64,000 bases of DNA from Leishmania donovani. Lineage: Eukaryota > Euglenozoa > Kinetoplastea > Trypanosomatida > Trypanosomatidae. Location: the NCBI RefSeq assembly GCF_000227135.1, contig NC_018241.1, positions 62,001 to 126,000 on the forward strand, given 5' to 3'. The notes under the pieces are model-generated. The model was not told the DNA's origin and searched no databases. It worked only from the letters and a program-made list of their open reading frames with translations. Made by a program: the position numbers and the translations under genes. Shown here piece after piece: positions 1-8,910 of this stretch (position 1 is its first letter; each line of letters begins with the position of its first letter).

Positions 1-798
1 ATAACAGATGTGTCTGCGTCTCCCTCCCTTCTCGCTCTCGGGCACGCCATGCTTTCTCTTCGTCATCTCACGTTGTTGCTGTTACCGATGGAGCTCGTGG
101 CGTGTTCCTGTGAAAGGATGTGTGGGTCGGTGGTACTCTGCGTACTTGCGTCAGCCGCCAGCTCCTCCCCCCTCCCAACCACCACCATCACCACGGTTGC
201 CCCCCCTCCGAGGGTGCGTTGCGCCCTCCATTACACGAAGGCATCCTAAGTGAGGGAGAGATGCGTGCGCATGCGGGAGTGGGAGAGAAGCACGTTGTAC
301 CATGCGAAGCGAGAAATACAAAATGAAGAAAACATGTGTCGCAGCCTTCCCCCTCTCTCTCTCTTCATGGAGACATGTACCATCGATGACGGTGCTGTGC
401 GGAAGGCAAGCGATATGCGCTTGCCGTTTTCGCTGCGAGGGCATGCAGCAAGTGAAGCGACGCACGTGTCGTCCTGCTATCGTGGTTGTGCTCAGCACCT
501 TCTCGACTATTCCGTCGTTCTCTAACATGCACACACACACACCTCCAACCACTCCCACTATCCATCTCTCACCTTGACGAGCACGCACAGAGGCATACAT
601 CAGGAAGACGCGCACACGCACATGGGGGCGCCTTGTGCTTGATAGCCTCAGGAGCTCCCACCCACCCCCCACCACCACCACCGCTCTTGTGCGTCGTTGC
701 GGCCCTGCGCGCGTTGTGTGAGGCAAAACAGCTTCTCCTTTAGGCGGTTGCATTGAATTTGTTTTAGTAGCCCCTGCACTCGTCCTCGCACAGCGACC
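1..798. other. Gene-free stretch before the Sec5-like gene
   Basis: No convincing coding region is seen. The stretch is rich in CA/GT and pyrimidine runs and probably holds the 3' UTR of an upstream gene and the 5' UTR of the next. Candidate splice-acceptor AGs lie at about 742-743 (after GCTTCTCCTTT) and 766-767. The first ATG after either is the Sec5-like start at 799. An antisense open frame across 151-837 is compositionally repetitive and unlike a protein. Confidence 0.6.
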
Positions 799-3700
799 AT
801 GGATGAGCTCTTCGACGAGAAGGACTGTCACCGTCACCCGCCGCTCGACCTCACGAGTCGCGCCTTTCAGCCAAAGAAGTACATCCAGCGTGTCTTGGCC
901 AATGTCTCACATGCGGTGTTCGAAGGCCAGCTCGTCGACAAAGTCGGGGTAGCGGAGGAGGACACCGGGGAGGCCCTCAAGCAGCTCATACGCGACAACC
1001 TCGGCGTGTTCATCAACTCTAAGGATGCCATGGACGCCGTGTACAACTCCGACGCGGAGCTCTTCACCGGCGAGGCCCTCGAGGCCATCACACGGTCGTT
1101 CAAGAGCGCGTCGACCAGCTGTGAGTCGCTCGTGCGGCCCATCACAGCGACGTTTCTGGACGTGCAGAAAAGCCGAAAGAGTCAGGACATGCTCGACAAG
1201 TTCTTCAGCGTTCTCGGCGTCCCCGGTGCAATCTACGACAGTTGCGGCGCCAAGGTGGCGCAGCGGCGACAGACCGCGACGGCGATGACGGCGGCAGACG
1301 GCTCCACCAGCTCCGACGACGACGACAGCGCGTCGCGCGAAGGGGACGCTGACGAGGCTCGTGGTTTGAGTGGTCGAGACGACCAGCCAAAGAAGGAGCC
1401 TCACCGAGCCACGAAACGCAAGGCCTCAGGCGACTACGACGACGACGGCCTCGAGGAAGAAAACGAGTACGAGGAGGACGAGAGTGACAGCGACGAGAAG
1501 GGCACCTCTGCTGCCGCTGATGCCGCTGCCAAGCCGCACGGCACCTTGGAAGGCCCTGCTGACAGCACCGCCCCCGCGGACATGTACGTACTTGAAAGCG
1601 GGGAAGAAATCTATTTTTGGTACGGCACCCCTCTGGTGCGTCTCAAGGACGTTGACGCACGGCGGCAACATGTCGACCATGTTGCTAACTATGAGGCAGC
1701 CGTGCTGCACCTGCGCCGTGCCATGCTATACCTCGAGGAGACGTACTCGCTCATCGACGGTGCGATGCTGACTGTAGACGACGGGGAGCCGTCAAAGGCA
1801 ATGCAAGCGTCAGCTGCGACAGGAGATAGCCGCTTCCCGCCTGCCGGGCAAGGCACTACTTCGGCTGCGACAGCGGGAGCAGTAGCCGGGTCGTCAAAGA
1901 ACGTGAGCGCCGCCGGTCGTAGCGTGTTTGCCTACAAGTTCGCCATGGCCCTCCTCCGCGCCGCCTTGTACCTCTGCAGCCAGCTGGCCGAGGAACTCAT
2001 CTACGCGAACCCAGCCGACACCGTGCTCATTGAGGATACGCTGTCCATGATGATGGACACCAGCATCGCCTCGGTGAAGCTGCATCACTTCTGCGCCGTG
2101 CTGCAAGAGGTGCTTGGCGAAGGCGATCGGCATGAGCAGGTGCTGACCAAGCTGCGCACGCGGCTGTCCAGTGGCGGGGCAACAGCTGAGGGCTTCAGTC
2201 CGAAGAGTGGCCGCACCGTATCGCCGCCGGGTGTTTCCGACGATAGTACGGTCAGCTTTTCTCCCAACAGGCCCGTGGCCGAGGCTGGCGCAGGTGGTGC
2301 TGCGGCAGCGTCGGCTTCCTCTGTCACTGCTCCGCGAGGCGGCACAACGGCCTACCAGCACCCCGTGCAGTTCTTCATATCCATTGTGCAGCGCCAGCAG
2401 AAGCACCTCTTCCACTCCAGCGCTGCCGGCCTCCTGCGAGAGGCGAGTGGGTGGTTGTGGAAGGCACAGACAGACGCAGCGCGCGGTCTGGAGGAGCGAC
2501 ATCGGCAACAGGAGCAGCGGCGGAAGCTGAGCATCGCAGCAGCTGGAGGGGCGGACGCTGGGGAAGGCACAGCGGCAGAGCTGCTGAGCGGGAGCGACAT
2601 CTGCGGGCGCAGGCTGTCGCAAAACTCGTACCTCGGCGTCAGCATCAGCGGCGACGGCGGTTTCATCGGCAACGCGAACGACTCCTTTCTCCAGGAGTGC
2701 TCCTTCACACAGGTGAACGCGCTCGTCGTCGGCGGGCGGCGACAGTCGTCGGCGGGCTCACCGACGAGCGGCGACGGCGACGGTGACGGCGACGTTGTGG
2801 GTGTCGCAGCCAGCGGCAGCGCCACGGTACGCAGTGATGGCACCCCGACAGAGGAGAATCGCCAGGCTGTCGGCATCATCCCCGACGCCTACGTGTCAAG
2901 GCTGCTGGATGCCCTCAACACCCCGGAGTCGCCCTTCCCCACCAGCGCCGAGTTCCGGGTCGGCACTTTGGACATGGATGCGGTGCTCGTGTCCAGCTGT
3001 CTGCAGATCCGCATCCACAGCTCCTCCCTGCTCAACCAGCTGTTCACGCGCGCTGAAGTCGAGTCGGCCGTGATGGCGCAGGCATGCTCTCTCAATACCT
3101 TCGCCCTGCGACTGTGCACCGAGTGTGTTGGAACGCTCGAGCACGTGGTTGGCTCCTATTGGGGCGGCATCGCGACTGCGCTGCACTCGGGCGTCTTCGA
3201 CTTCGTTCCTGAGCTGGACTCGCCGCTGCACACTATCTTGACCCAGCTCTTGGGCAACACGGCGGCCCAGGCAGCGGCAGGCACCGGTGGTGTCGCGGCG
3301 GCCGGCAGCGGCGGCGACGGGTTGCAGCGCTCGCCGTCGACTATCCTCAGTGGCACACACTCACGCTCGCTAAGTCGTGTAGGAGAGATGGATGACAACG
3401 CCCACGTCTCCGATGGCGGCGTCGCCTTGACGGGCACAGCAAACCACGGCGCGCCCGCGGCGGACACGCGAGGGAGAGTGGCAGGCGCCGGCGTCGGGCC
3501 CGGTTCCATCGAGCAGCTGCCGCGCATACGCTTCGTACCAACGTTGCCGCATGTTTTTCACCCCGCTGCAGCCGACGCGGCTAATGAAAGTGCAACACAG
3601 CAGCCTACTCGCCCGAAGCGCCTGCGCGACATCTCGGTGCAGGCGGTTCATGACATGATCAGCACCGCTGCAGCCACGCTGCAGGCTCTCTTCTTGGCCT

Positions 3701-6336
3701 TCATAAACAGGAGCGTCGTGGACGGCTTCGTGAGCGCCCTGGCGCAGTATCGGGCGAGTGATCTGAGACGCTACGGCCGCTCCGAGCGTGTCGAGCTGCA
3801 CGCGGCCGTCCTCTACGAGGTCATTCTTAGCCAGTGGGAGCGCATGATGAACCACGTGAGTGACGCGATGCTGCGGCTAAAGATCGTCATTGGCGAGTCC
3901 AGCAGCTCCGCCACCATCACGTCGGAGGCGCAGGTAGAGGAAGTCGGTGACCTGCTGCAGGAGCTGGAGCTTTTGCGCTCCACGTGCCTGCGCTGCTACC
4001 TGCATGGCATCGGCGTGCTCAGTAAGGCGTACCTGACGGCGCTCCCGCTGCTGCAGCGGAACACCGACAAGTCGCTCGACGCGCGCGTCCGCTCCCGGCT
4101 CAGTCGCGACTCTGTCTCTTCCCACGCGGTCCACAAGCTGCTCAACGTCTTGTCGGTCGTCATGGATCGCTGCGTCCCCTTCTTCGCGCGCGATACGGAG
4201 GTCTACGATAGCGTGGACCTGTTCGCCGTCAAGTCGGGGAGCCTGCGCGACGACGCCGACGAGGACGCGGTGGCGGGCGAAAGAGGAGGCAGTGACGCTG
4301 GCACACGCAGTGCTGCGTCGCGTCGTCGTCGGCTTCTGCGCCAGCGCCCAGAGAATGATCCCTCCGGTAGGGGAAGGTGCGGCGACAGGTCGGGCACGGA
4401 GCGTCACGGACGGGGGTCAGAGTCCTGCGCCCCGGCCGCTCTCGGAGATGGCACCGATGCCGTCGTGGACCCCATTTCCGAGCTCATCGCGCAGTTCCAC
4501 AGAAAGCTAGTGATGGAGAGCCTACAGGACCACGAGGAACTGGTACTCGCTCTCCTCTCGCACCTCCTACTCGCCTTCGTTGACATGTTGCAGCTGAAGT
4601 GCCGTACAGCCACGACAGACGTCACCCTGCACCCCGCCGAGCGCGAGCGGTGCGTCGTCGAGTGCATGGCCGACACGCTGTGCCTCGCCACAACGTTGAC
4701 GCCTATTCTCACGGAGCACCTGCTGGCGCCCTGCTTCTTCGAGTTGATTGCGCGCCAGCTGCCGGAGCTCTGCGCGACACCAGTCGACGTCGCTGCGATG
4801 CTGCAGAGTAAGCAGCAACAGTATAGCCAAGTCTACCTGTCGGTGGTGGAAGAGCACTGCCAGCTTGCTGTGGACGCCATGATGAACGCGTACCTGGCGC
4901 TGGCCCAGCAGCCGATCACGGACCTCGTCAGGCGACAGGGATTTGTGCAGCCGCTCTTCGACTGGCAACGCGTCTCTCCGCACACCACAGCGGCAGTGCG
5001 CCCGTACATCGCCGACGCGATTGCGTGCATCGCTCGCGCGCACGAGACGCTAAATGCGATTCGGCAGCCGGTTCTCGGCAGCGCCGCCACGCAGCGCCTT
5101 GTGGCGCACCTCGTGCGTACCTTCCTGACCTCCTTCACCAGCGACGTGAACGTCTTCGAGCTCTCTGTCGAATGCAGCTCCAGCTTCTTGGTTTACGGCC
5201 TGACACTGCTCGAGGCCGAGGCCGCCACGATCCTGAGCGTCGTGGACGCGGTTGTGGCGCACGTGAAGGCAAACCCCACCACAAATGAGCTGCTACCGGA
5301 GCTGGCGGTGACGCGGGAAAACCTTGTCGCCGTCACGAAAACCTTGGAGAGCTACGCCACCTCCGTCGGCGAGGCGATCGTTGCCGCACGCAACAGCGAG
5401 GGAGGTGGTGCGAGCGAAGCGGTCATCGCCCTCTCACTCCTGTCACGTGGCAAGCGACACGAGCGGCGCGACGGAATGGTGCAGGCAGCGATGCGCACAC
5501 TGGAATACATGCTAGAGGCCATCAACACGGAGCTCGAGGAGTCGTCGCTGTCAAGCGCGGCGCTGCTGCAGCTGCGCAGTGCGGCAGAAAAGGGAGACGG
5601 TGCCGCGGGCAATGGCTTACGCAGCGCTGTGGCAGAGCGCATCGTGCAGCGCATCGAGCGACGCAAGGAGGGTTACGAGCTCCGCCGCGCTCGCGCTGCA
5701 GCGGCAGCAGAAGTGGAGCGCCAGCGGAAGAAGGCGTCGGTGTCTGCGGCTTCGCCCGAGGACGACAGTGGCCCTGCAGGCGGCTCAGACAGCGGCGCCG
5801 GTAGGGGCGGCCGACGCCAGCCGCTGCGTCGCCGTGCGGACGGGCCACAACCGGCGCCCACCTCAGCCGCTCTCGGCGACGATAAGGACGGCGACGCGGA
5901 GAGCGCAGAGCACCTCACCCCACGCACCGTGCAGGAGAACGAGAGAGAGTCGTTGAAAGCGGCAGAGGCGGCCAGCAATGTGTTCCGACTTGCGCAGGAC
6001 CAGCGGCAGAAGCGCCGGGTGCGGCGCGTGAGTAAAGTCGACGCGGCCGACGGTAGAGGTGCAGACGGCGGCGCGGAAGCCGGCGAGGTGAGCGCGGGAA
6101 CAGCCGAATCGGGGCCCACACCCACAACGGTGCCGCCGCCGCTTTCGGTGCCGCTTGCGGGCTATGCGGCGGGCGGCAAAGATGACGAAGGCAGTGAAGG
6201 GGCTGAAGCGGTGCCGGCGCGTCATCGGGTGTCCCGGCGCGCACGTCGGCGCCTCGTCAGCGGCGACAATGACGGCGGGGTGCCGGAGCGGCACGAGAGG
6301 CGCGCCAACCGCTTCCGGCGCGCCAATGTGCTGTGA
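799..6336 (+). CDS. SEC5: Exocyst complex subunit Sec5-like protein (very long)
   Basis: 1845 residues from the first ATG after the putative splice acceptor. Residues 22-150 resemble the Sec5/EXOC2 N-terminus: FQPKKYIQRVLANVS, then IRDNLGVFINSKDAMDAVY (compare 'NFxxFVxxKxTIDxI'), then SQDMLDKFFSVLGVPGAI (compare 'MLxRFRxLFNLPSxI'). The exocyst tethers secretory vesicles to the plasma membrane; in trypanosomatids secretion is focused at the flagellar pocket. Residues about 165-260 and other stretches are acidic or Ala/Gly/Ser-rich insertions. The last about 200 residues are basic and disordered, ending in RRARRRLVSG and HERRANRFRRANVL. The length is nearly double that of plant or animal Sec5 (about 900-1100), the excess coming from low-complexity insertions. 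Family assignment rests on the N-terminal motifs and overall helical character. Another CATCHR tether such as Vps51 or Cog is a less likely alternative. Confidence 0.72.
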   Translation: MDELFDEKDCHRHPPLDLTSRAFQPKKYIQRVLANVSHAVFEGQLVDKVGVAEEDTGEALKQLIRDNLGVFINSKDAMDAVYNSDAELFTGEALEAITRSFKSASTSCESLVRPITATFLDVQKSRKSQDMLDKFFSVLGVPGAIYDSCGAKVAQRRQTATAMTAADGSTSSDDDDSASREGDADEARGLSGRDDQPKKEPHRATKRKASGDYDDDGLEEENEYEEDESDSDEKGTSAAADAAAKPHGTLEGPADSTAPADMYVLESGEEIYFWYGTPLVRLKDVDARRQHVDHVANYEAAVLHLRRAMLYLEETYSLIDGAMLTVDDGEPSKAMQASAATGDSRFPPAGQGTTSAATAGAVAGSSKNVSAAGRSVFAYKFAMALLRAALYLCSQLAEELIYANPADTVLIEDTLSMMMDTSIASVKLHHFCAVLQEVLGEGDRHEQVLTKLRTRLSSGGATAEGFSPKSGRTVSPPGVSDDSTVSFSPNRPVAEAGAGGAAAASASSVTAPRGGTTAYQHPVQFFISIVQRQQKHLFHSSAAGLLREASGWLWKAQTDAARGLEERHRQQEQRRKLSIAAAGGADAGEGTAAELLSGSDICGRRLSQNSYLGVSISGDGGFIGNANDSFLQECSFTQVNALVVGGRRQSSAGSPTSGDGDGDGDVVGVAASGSATVRSDGTPTEENRQAVGIIPDAYVSRLLDALNTPESPFPTSAEFRVGTLDMDAVLVSSCLQIRIHSSSLLNQLFTRAEVESAVMAQACSLNTFALRLCTECVGTLEHVVGSYWGGIATALHSGVFDFVPELDSPLHTILTQLLGNTAAQAAAGTGGVAAAGSGGDGLQRSPSTILSGTHSRSLSRVGEMDDNAHVSDGGVALTGTANHGAPAADTRGRVAGAGVGPGSIEQLPRIRFVPTLPHVFHPAAADAANESATQQPTRPKRLRDISVQAVHDMISTAAATLQALFLAFINRSVVDGFVSALAQYRASDLRRYGRSERVELHAAVLYEVILSQWERMMNHVSDAMLRLKIVIGESSSSATITSEAQVEEVGDLLQELELLRSTCLRCYLHGIGVLSKAYLTALPLLQRNTDKSLDARVRSRLSRDSVSSHAVHKLLNVLSVVMDRCVPFFARDTEVYDSVDLFAVKSGSLRDDADEDAVAGERGGSDAGTRSAASRRRRLLRQRPENDPSGRGRCGDRSGTERHGRGSESCAPAALGDGTDAVVDPISELIAQFHRKLVMESLQDHEELVLALLSHLLLAFVDMLQLKCRTATTDVTLHPAERERCVVECMADTLCLATTLTPILTEHLLAPCFFELIARQLPELCATPVDVAAMLQSKQQQYSQVYLSVVEEHCQLAVDAMMNAYLALAQQPITDLVRRQGFVQPLFDWQRVSPHTTAAVRPYIADAIACIARAHETLNAIRQPVLGSAATQRLVAHLVRTFLTSFTSDVNVFELSVECSSSFLVYGLTLLEAEAATILSVVDAVVAHVKANPTTNELLPELAVTRENLVAVTKTLESYATSVGEAIVAARNSEGGGASEAVIALSLLSRGKRHERRDGMVQAAMRTLEYMLEAINTELEESSLSSAALLQLRSAAEKGDGAAGNGLRSAVAERIVQRIERRKEGYELRRARAAAAAEVERQRKKASVSAASPEDDSGPAGGSDSGAGRGGRRQPLRRRADGPQPAPTSAALGDDKDGDAESAEHLTPRTVQENERESLKAAEAASNVFRLAQDQRQKRRVRRVSKVDAADGRGADGGAEAGEVSAGTAESGPTPTTVPPPLSVPLAGYAAGGKDDEGSEGAEAVPARHRVSRRARRRLVSGDNDGGVPERHERRANRFRRANVL

Positions 6337-7309
6337 GGACGAGTGCACAGCGCCTCTCGGGCATTCTCAACGGTGGAGAGCATGCGGCCAAGAGCGGAGG
6401 CGGAGAGTGGGTCTGCCGAGGGTGGGCTTCTACCCGTCCGGCCCCTTCTGTTGTGTACCCCTTGTTTGCGTGCGTGCGTGCGTATCAGTGGATGTGCGAG
6501 TGAGGAGCGGCTCGTGGGATTTCGTCTGAGCTGCCGTGGCGTCGTATCGCCGCGCGCTCTGTGCTGTTCATCTGCGGCGCCTCTCCGCTTGAGTCGACAA
6601 GCACACGCACACACGCATCATAAGACGCTTCGCAGTGAGCGAGGTGCGAAGAGGTGGCGATGCTAGATGGATAGAAGACGCGGTCGCATGTATTGAATGG
6701 CTGTGGTCGGTGCTTGTCTGTCTGTAGGGTCAGGAGGGCGCACCGGTGTAGTCACTGTCTATGCGCGGGTGTGCGTGTGCAGTTGAAAGTCGCGCCTTCA
6801 AGGAACTAAGAGTCCCCCATGTCCTCTTCCATGGCCCATGCCGTAGGCACATACGCGCGCGCACACACACTGGGAGGGAGAGAGGTATACAGTTTTTCAG
6901 GCCGGAAGATCTGGCAAGAGGGCGAGATGAGGAGTGTACGAGAGAGGAGGCGGGCGGCGGAAAGAGACTCACTGCCGCCTTTGCCGTGTCTCGCTCTCTT
7001 GTGCCGCCCGCCCATCCCTCAACTCGCCACTGCCCCGACTCCCCTCGTCGCGCACCGCTCTCTGCGTGTACTTGCCTGTGCGTGCGTGCGTCTGTCTGTC
7101 TGTCTACCCCCGCCACCACTCGCGCGCACTCCACCCTCCTGCGTCCCCTTTCCAACACATGCGCACGCGCGGCCGCCTCTTTTCTTTCCGCACGTTGTCT
7201 GCTTTCTATGTGTGTCGTCACTGCAGGACTTTAAGTCTCCCGCCTCTCCCTCTACAGTCTGCACTCTCACTCGCTCGTAACGTGTTACCTCACCACCTCA
7301 GCTCGCATC
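6337..7309. other. Intergenic region, Sec5-like to HIT gene
   Basis: No coding region is supported. It holds short GT/CA runs and pyrimidine-rich DNA at about 7020-7200 ahead of the HIT gene splice acceptor. Open frames here are low-complexity and overlap one another on both strands. Confidence 0.6.
7165..7226 (+). promoter_or_regulatory. Predicted trans-splice acceptor for the HIT gene
   Basis: Pyrimidine-rich DNA (CCTCTTTTCTTTCC and CTGCTTTCT) is followed by CACTGCAG, with AG at 7225-7226. The next ATG is the gene start at 7310, with none in between. Inferred from the known polypyrimidine/AG rule of kinetoplastid trans-splicing. Confidence 0.5.
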
Positions 7310-7738
7310 ATGGCCGCCAACTGCATCTTCTGCAAGATCATCAAGGGTGAGATCCCCTGCGCGAAGGTCGCCGAGACGTCCAAGGCGCTCGCCTTCATGG
7401 ACATCAACCCCCTCTCGCGGGGACACGTACTCGTCATCCCGAAGGATCACGCAAGCTGCCTGCACGAGCTGGGCATGGAGGACGCCGCGGATGTGGGTGT
7501 GCTGCTTGCCAAGGTCAGCCGTGCGGTCGCTGGACCGGATGGCTCCATGCAGTACAATGTCCTTCAGAACAACGGCAGTCTAGCTCACCAGGAGGTGCCG
7601 CACGTCCACTTCCACATCATCCCGAAGACGGATGAGAAGACGGGGCTGAAAATCGGCTGGGACACAGTCAAGGTAGCGTCGGACGAACTCGCCGAGGACG
7701 CGAAGCAGTACAGCGAGGCGGTCGCGAAGATTCAGTAG
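7310..7738 (+). CDS. HIT-family nucleotide hydrolase (HINT-like)
   Basis: A 142-residue single-domain histidine triad protein. The N-terminus CIFCKIIKGEIPCAKV, the internal FMDINPLSRGHVLVIPK and the catalytic triad HVHFHI (H98, H100, H102) are all classic for the family, as is the length. The middle histidine forms a nucleotidyl intermediate during hydrolysis of nucleoside phosphoramidates or other AMP conjugates. The C-terminus after the triad is short, as in the HINT branch, and no targeting signal is obvious. The start is the first ATG after the predicted splice acceptor. The exact substrate cannot be read from the sequence; HINT (AMP-lysine hydrolase) is the closest class and Fhit is less likely because its typical C-terminal extension is absent. 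Confidence 0.93.
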   Translation: MAANCIFCKIIKGEIPCAKVAETSKALAFMDINPLSRGHVLVIPKDHASCLHELGMEDAADVGVLLAKVSRAVAGPDGSMQYNVLQNNGSLAHQEVPHVHFHIIPKTDEKTGLKIGWDTVKVASDELAEDAKQYSEAVAKIQ

Positions 7739-8391
7739 CGGCCAGGAACGCGACAAGAAGACAATGTGAGCCATGTCGGTGCGGCGGCGCTGTCTTTCTC
7801 CTTCTCCCGCAACACATATCCTTCAGCCCCCACCTACCCACACGCACACACACGGCCTTCACAACTTCGCATCCCCCGCGTAAGAGCACGTGTACGTCGC
7901 TGTTTCTTCTTTTCTCTGTATGTGCGCCATCGAAGGCGCTCAGGTATGCTGAGGCTCTCCTGTCTTCAGTCTTTGTCGCTCCCACCTCCCCCCCCAACCC
8001 CTCCGCCTACCATCCTGTGGTGTTGTCTGTAAGCGTGCGGTCGTCATGGATGGCGGTCCGCCCCTCCTCCATCCTGCCCCGCAGTTCTGGCCCTCCCCTT
8101 TCTACATCGCGGTCAAAAATGCAGAAGGGCACGTGCCGCGTCTCACGGTCCTCTGCCCCACCAATCACACAAACGATCAAACCTCCAAACCTCCAACCTC
8201 CCCCTCCTCTCTCTCAGGATGATCGCTTCATCTCCCGATTACACGCCCACACCCACACAACCAGCAGCTGCACGTACACACCAATTACTGCCGTGTCTCC
8301 TCGTGAGCGTCGACCCGCCTCTCCCCTCCCCCTATTCTCCGACCCCACGAGGGATTGCGACGCAGCCCTTCAGCCGGCCAACAAAGAGGCA
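7739..8391. other. Intergenic region, HIT to TRAP-gamma gene
   Basis: No independent gene is seen. It contains two pyrimidine tracts usable for splicing of the next gene (about 8191-8215 and 8316-8345). A short ATG frame begins at 8219, inside the leader if the first tract is used. Confidence 0.6.
8191..8217 (+). promoter_or_regulatory. Predicted splice acceptor, proximal tract of the TRAP-gamma gene
   Basis: The tract CCTCCCCCTCCTCTCTCTC runs directly into AG at 8216-8217, a near-ideal acceptor. It is followed at once by an ATG at 8219 in another frame that stays open to 8476, past the main start at 8392. A second tract (8316-8345) with AG at 8350-8351 would give a leader without upstream ATGs, so two transcript forms are possible. 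Confidence 0.45.
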
Positions 8392-8910
8392 ATGGCACCT
8401 AAGGCGCACAGCGACGAGGCCCTCCTCGACGCCTGCATCAACGCGAACCGTCTCGAGTACCCGGAGCAGTCGCTGATCTTTGTGGCGCTTATCGCCTCCT
8501 TTCAGCCCGTGTACTTCTCGCACGCCATCAACGGCTTCGACTGGCGCCATGTTCCGAACCTCGTCCTGTACATCGTTATCACGGGCTTTACGACGTACAT
8601 GTTACGTCAGGCGTACGTTGTGATGGTGCAGAGCGAGTTCTGGGGCCGTCAGCGCCACTTCGCCGAGGTCTCGGACGAGAAAGCCAAGGCGCTGCGTCGT
8701 CTGCGCCTGCAGGTAGCGGTGGGATACAGTCTGTTCTTCCTGAACAGTGTCTTCTTTGTGGTGAGCACCTGCTTGATGGCGTACATCTTCCGCCACAGCG
8801 ACCCCCGCGCCAGCTACATCCTTTCGCCGACGCTGACGGCGGCCCTGCTGTGGCTGATTGCGCAGAAAAACGAGGAGAGCCGCCAGCGCCGCATGCGCCT
8901 CCACAAGTAA
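8392..8910 (+). CDS. SSR3: TRAP-gamma (SSR3)-like ER translocon-associated membrane protein
   Basis: 172 residues from the ATG in MAPKAHSDEALL. Four hydrophobic segments (about 28-46, 56-72, 108-133, 142-157) match the four-helix layout of TRAP gamma. The C-terminal segment SYILSPTLTAALLWLIA closely resembles the NYILS... helix of animal SSR3, and the start MAPK is shared too. A charged loop (80-105) sits between helices 2 and 3, as in the family, where it contacts the ribosome. The frame extends upstream of 8392 without stops, but that part is proline/threonine-rich leader-like sequence with no resemblance to the family, so 8392 is chosen. Role: subunit of the complex that assists protein translocation next to Sec61 in the ER membrane. 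The assignment is from remembered family features. Confidence 0.75.
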   Translation: MAPKAHSDEALLDACINANRLEYPEQSLIFVALIASFQPVYFSHAINGFDWRHVPNLVLYIVITGFTTYMLRQAYVVMVQSEFWGRQRHFAEVSDEKAKALRRLRLQVAVGYSLFFLNSVFFVVSTCLMAYIFRHSDPRASYILSPTLTAALLWLIAQKNEESRQRRMRLHK

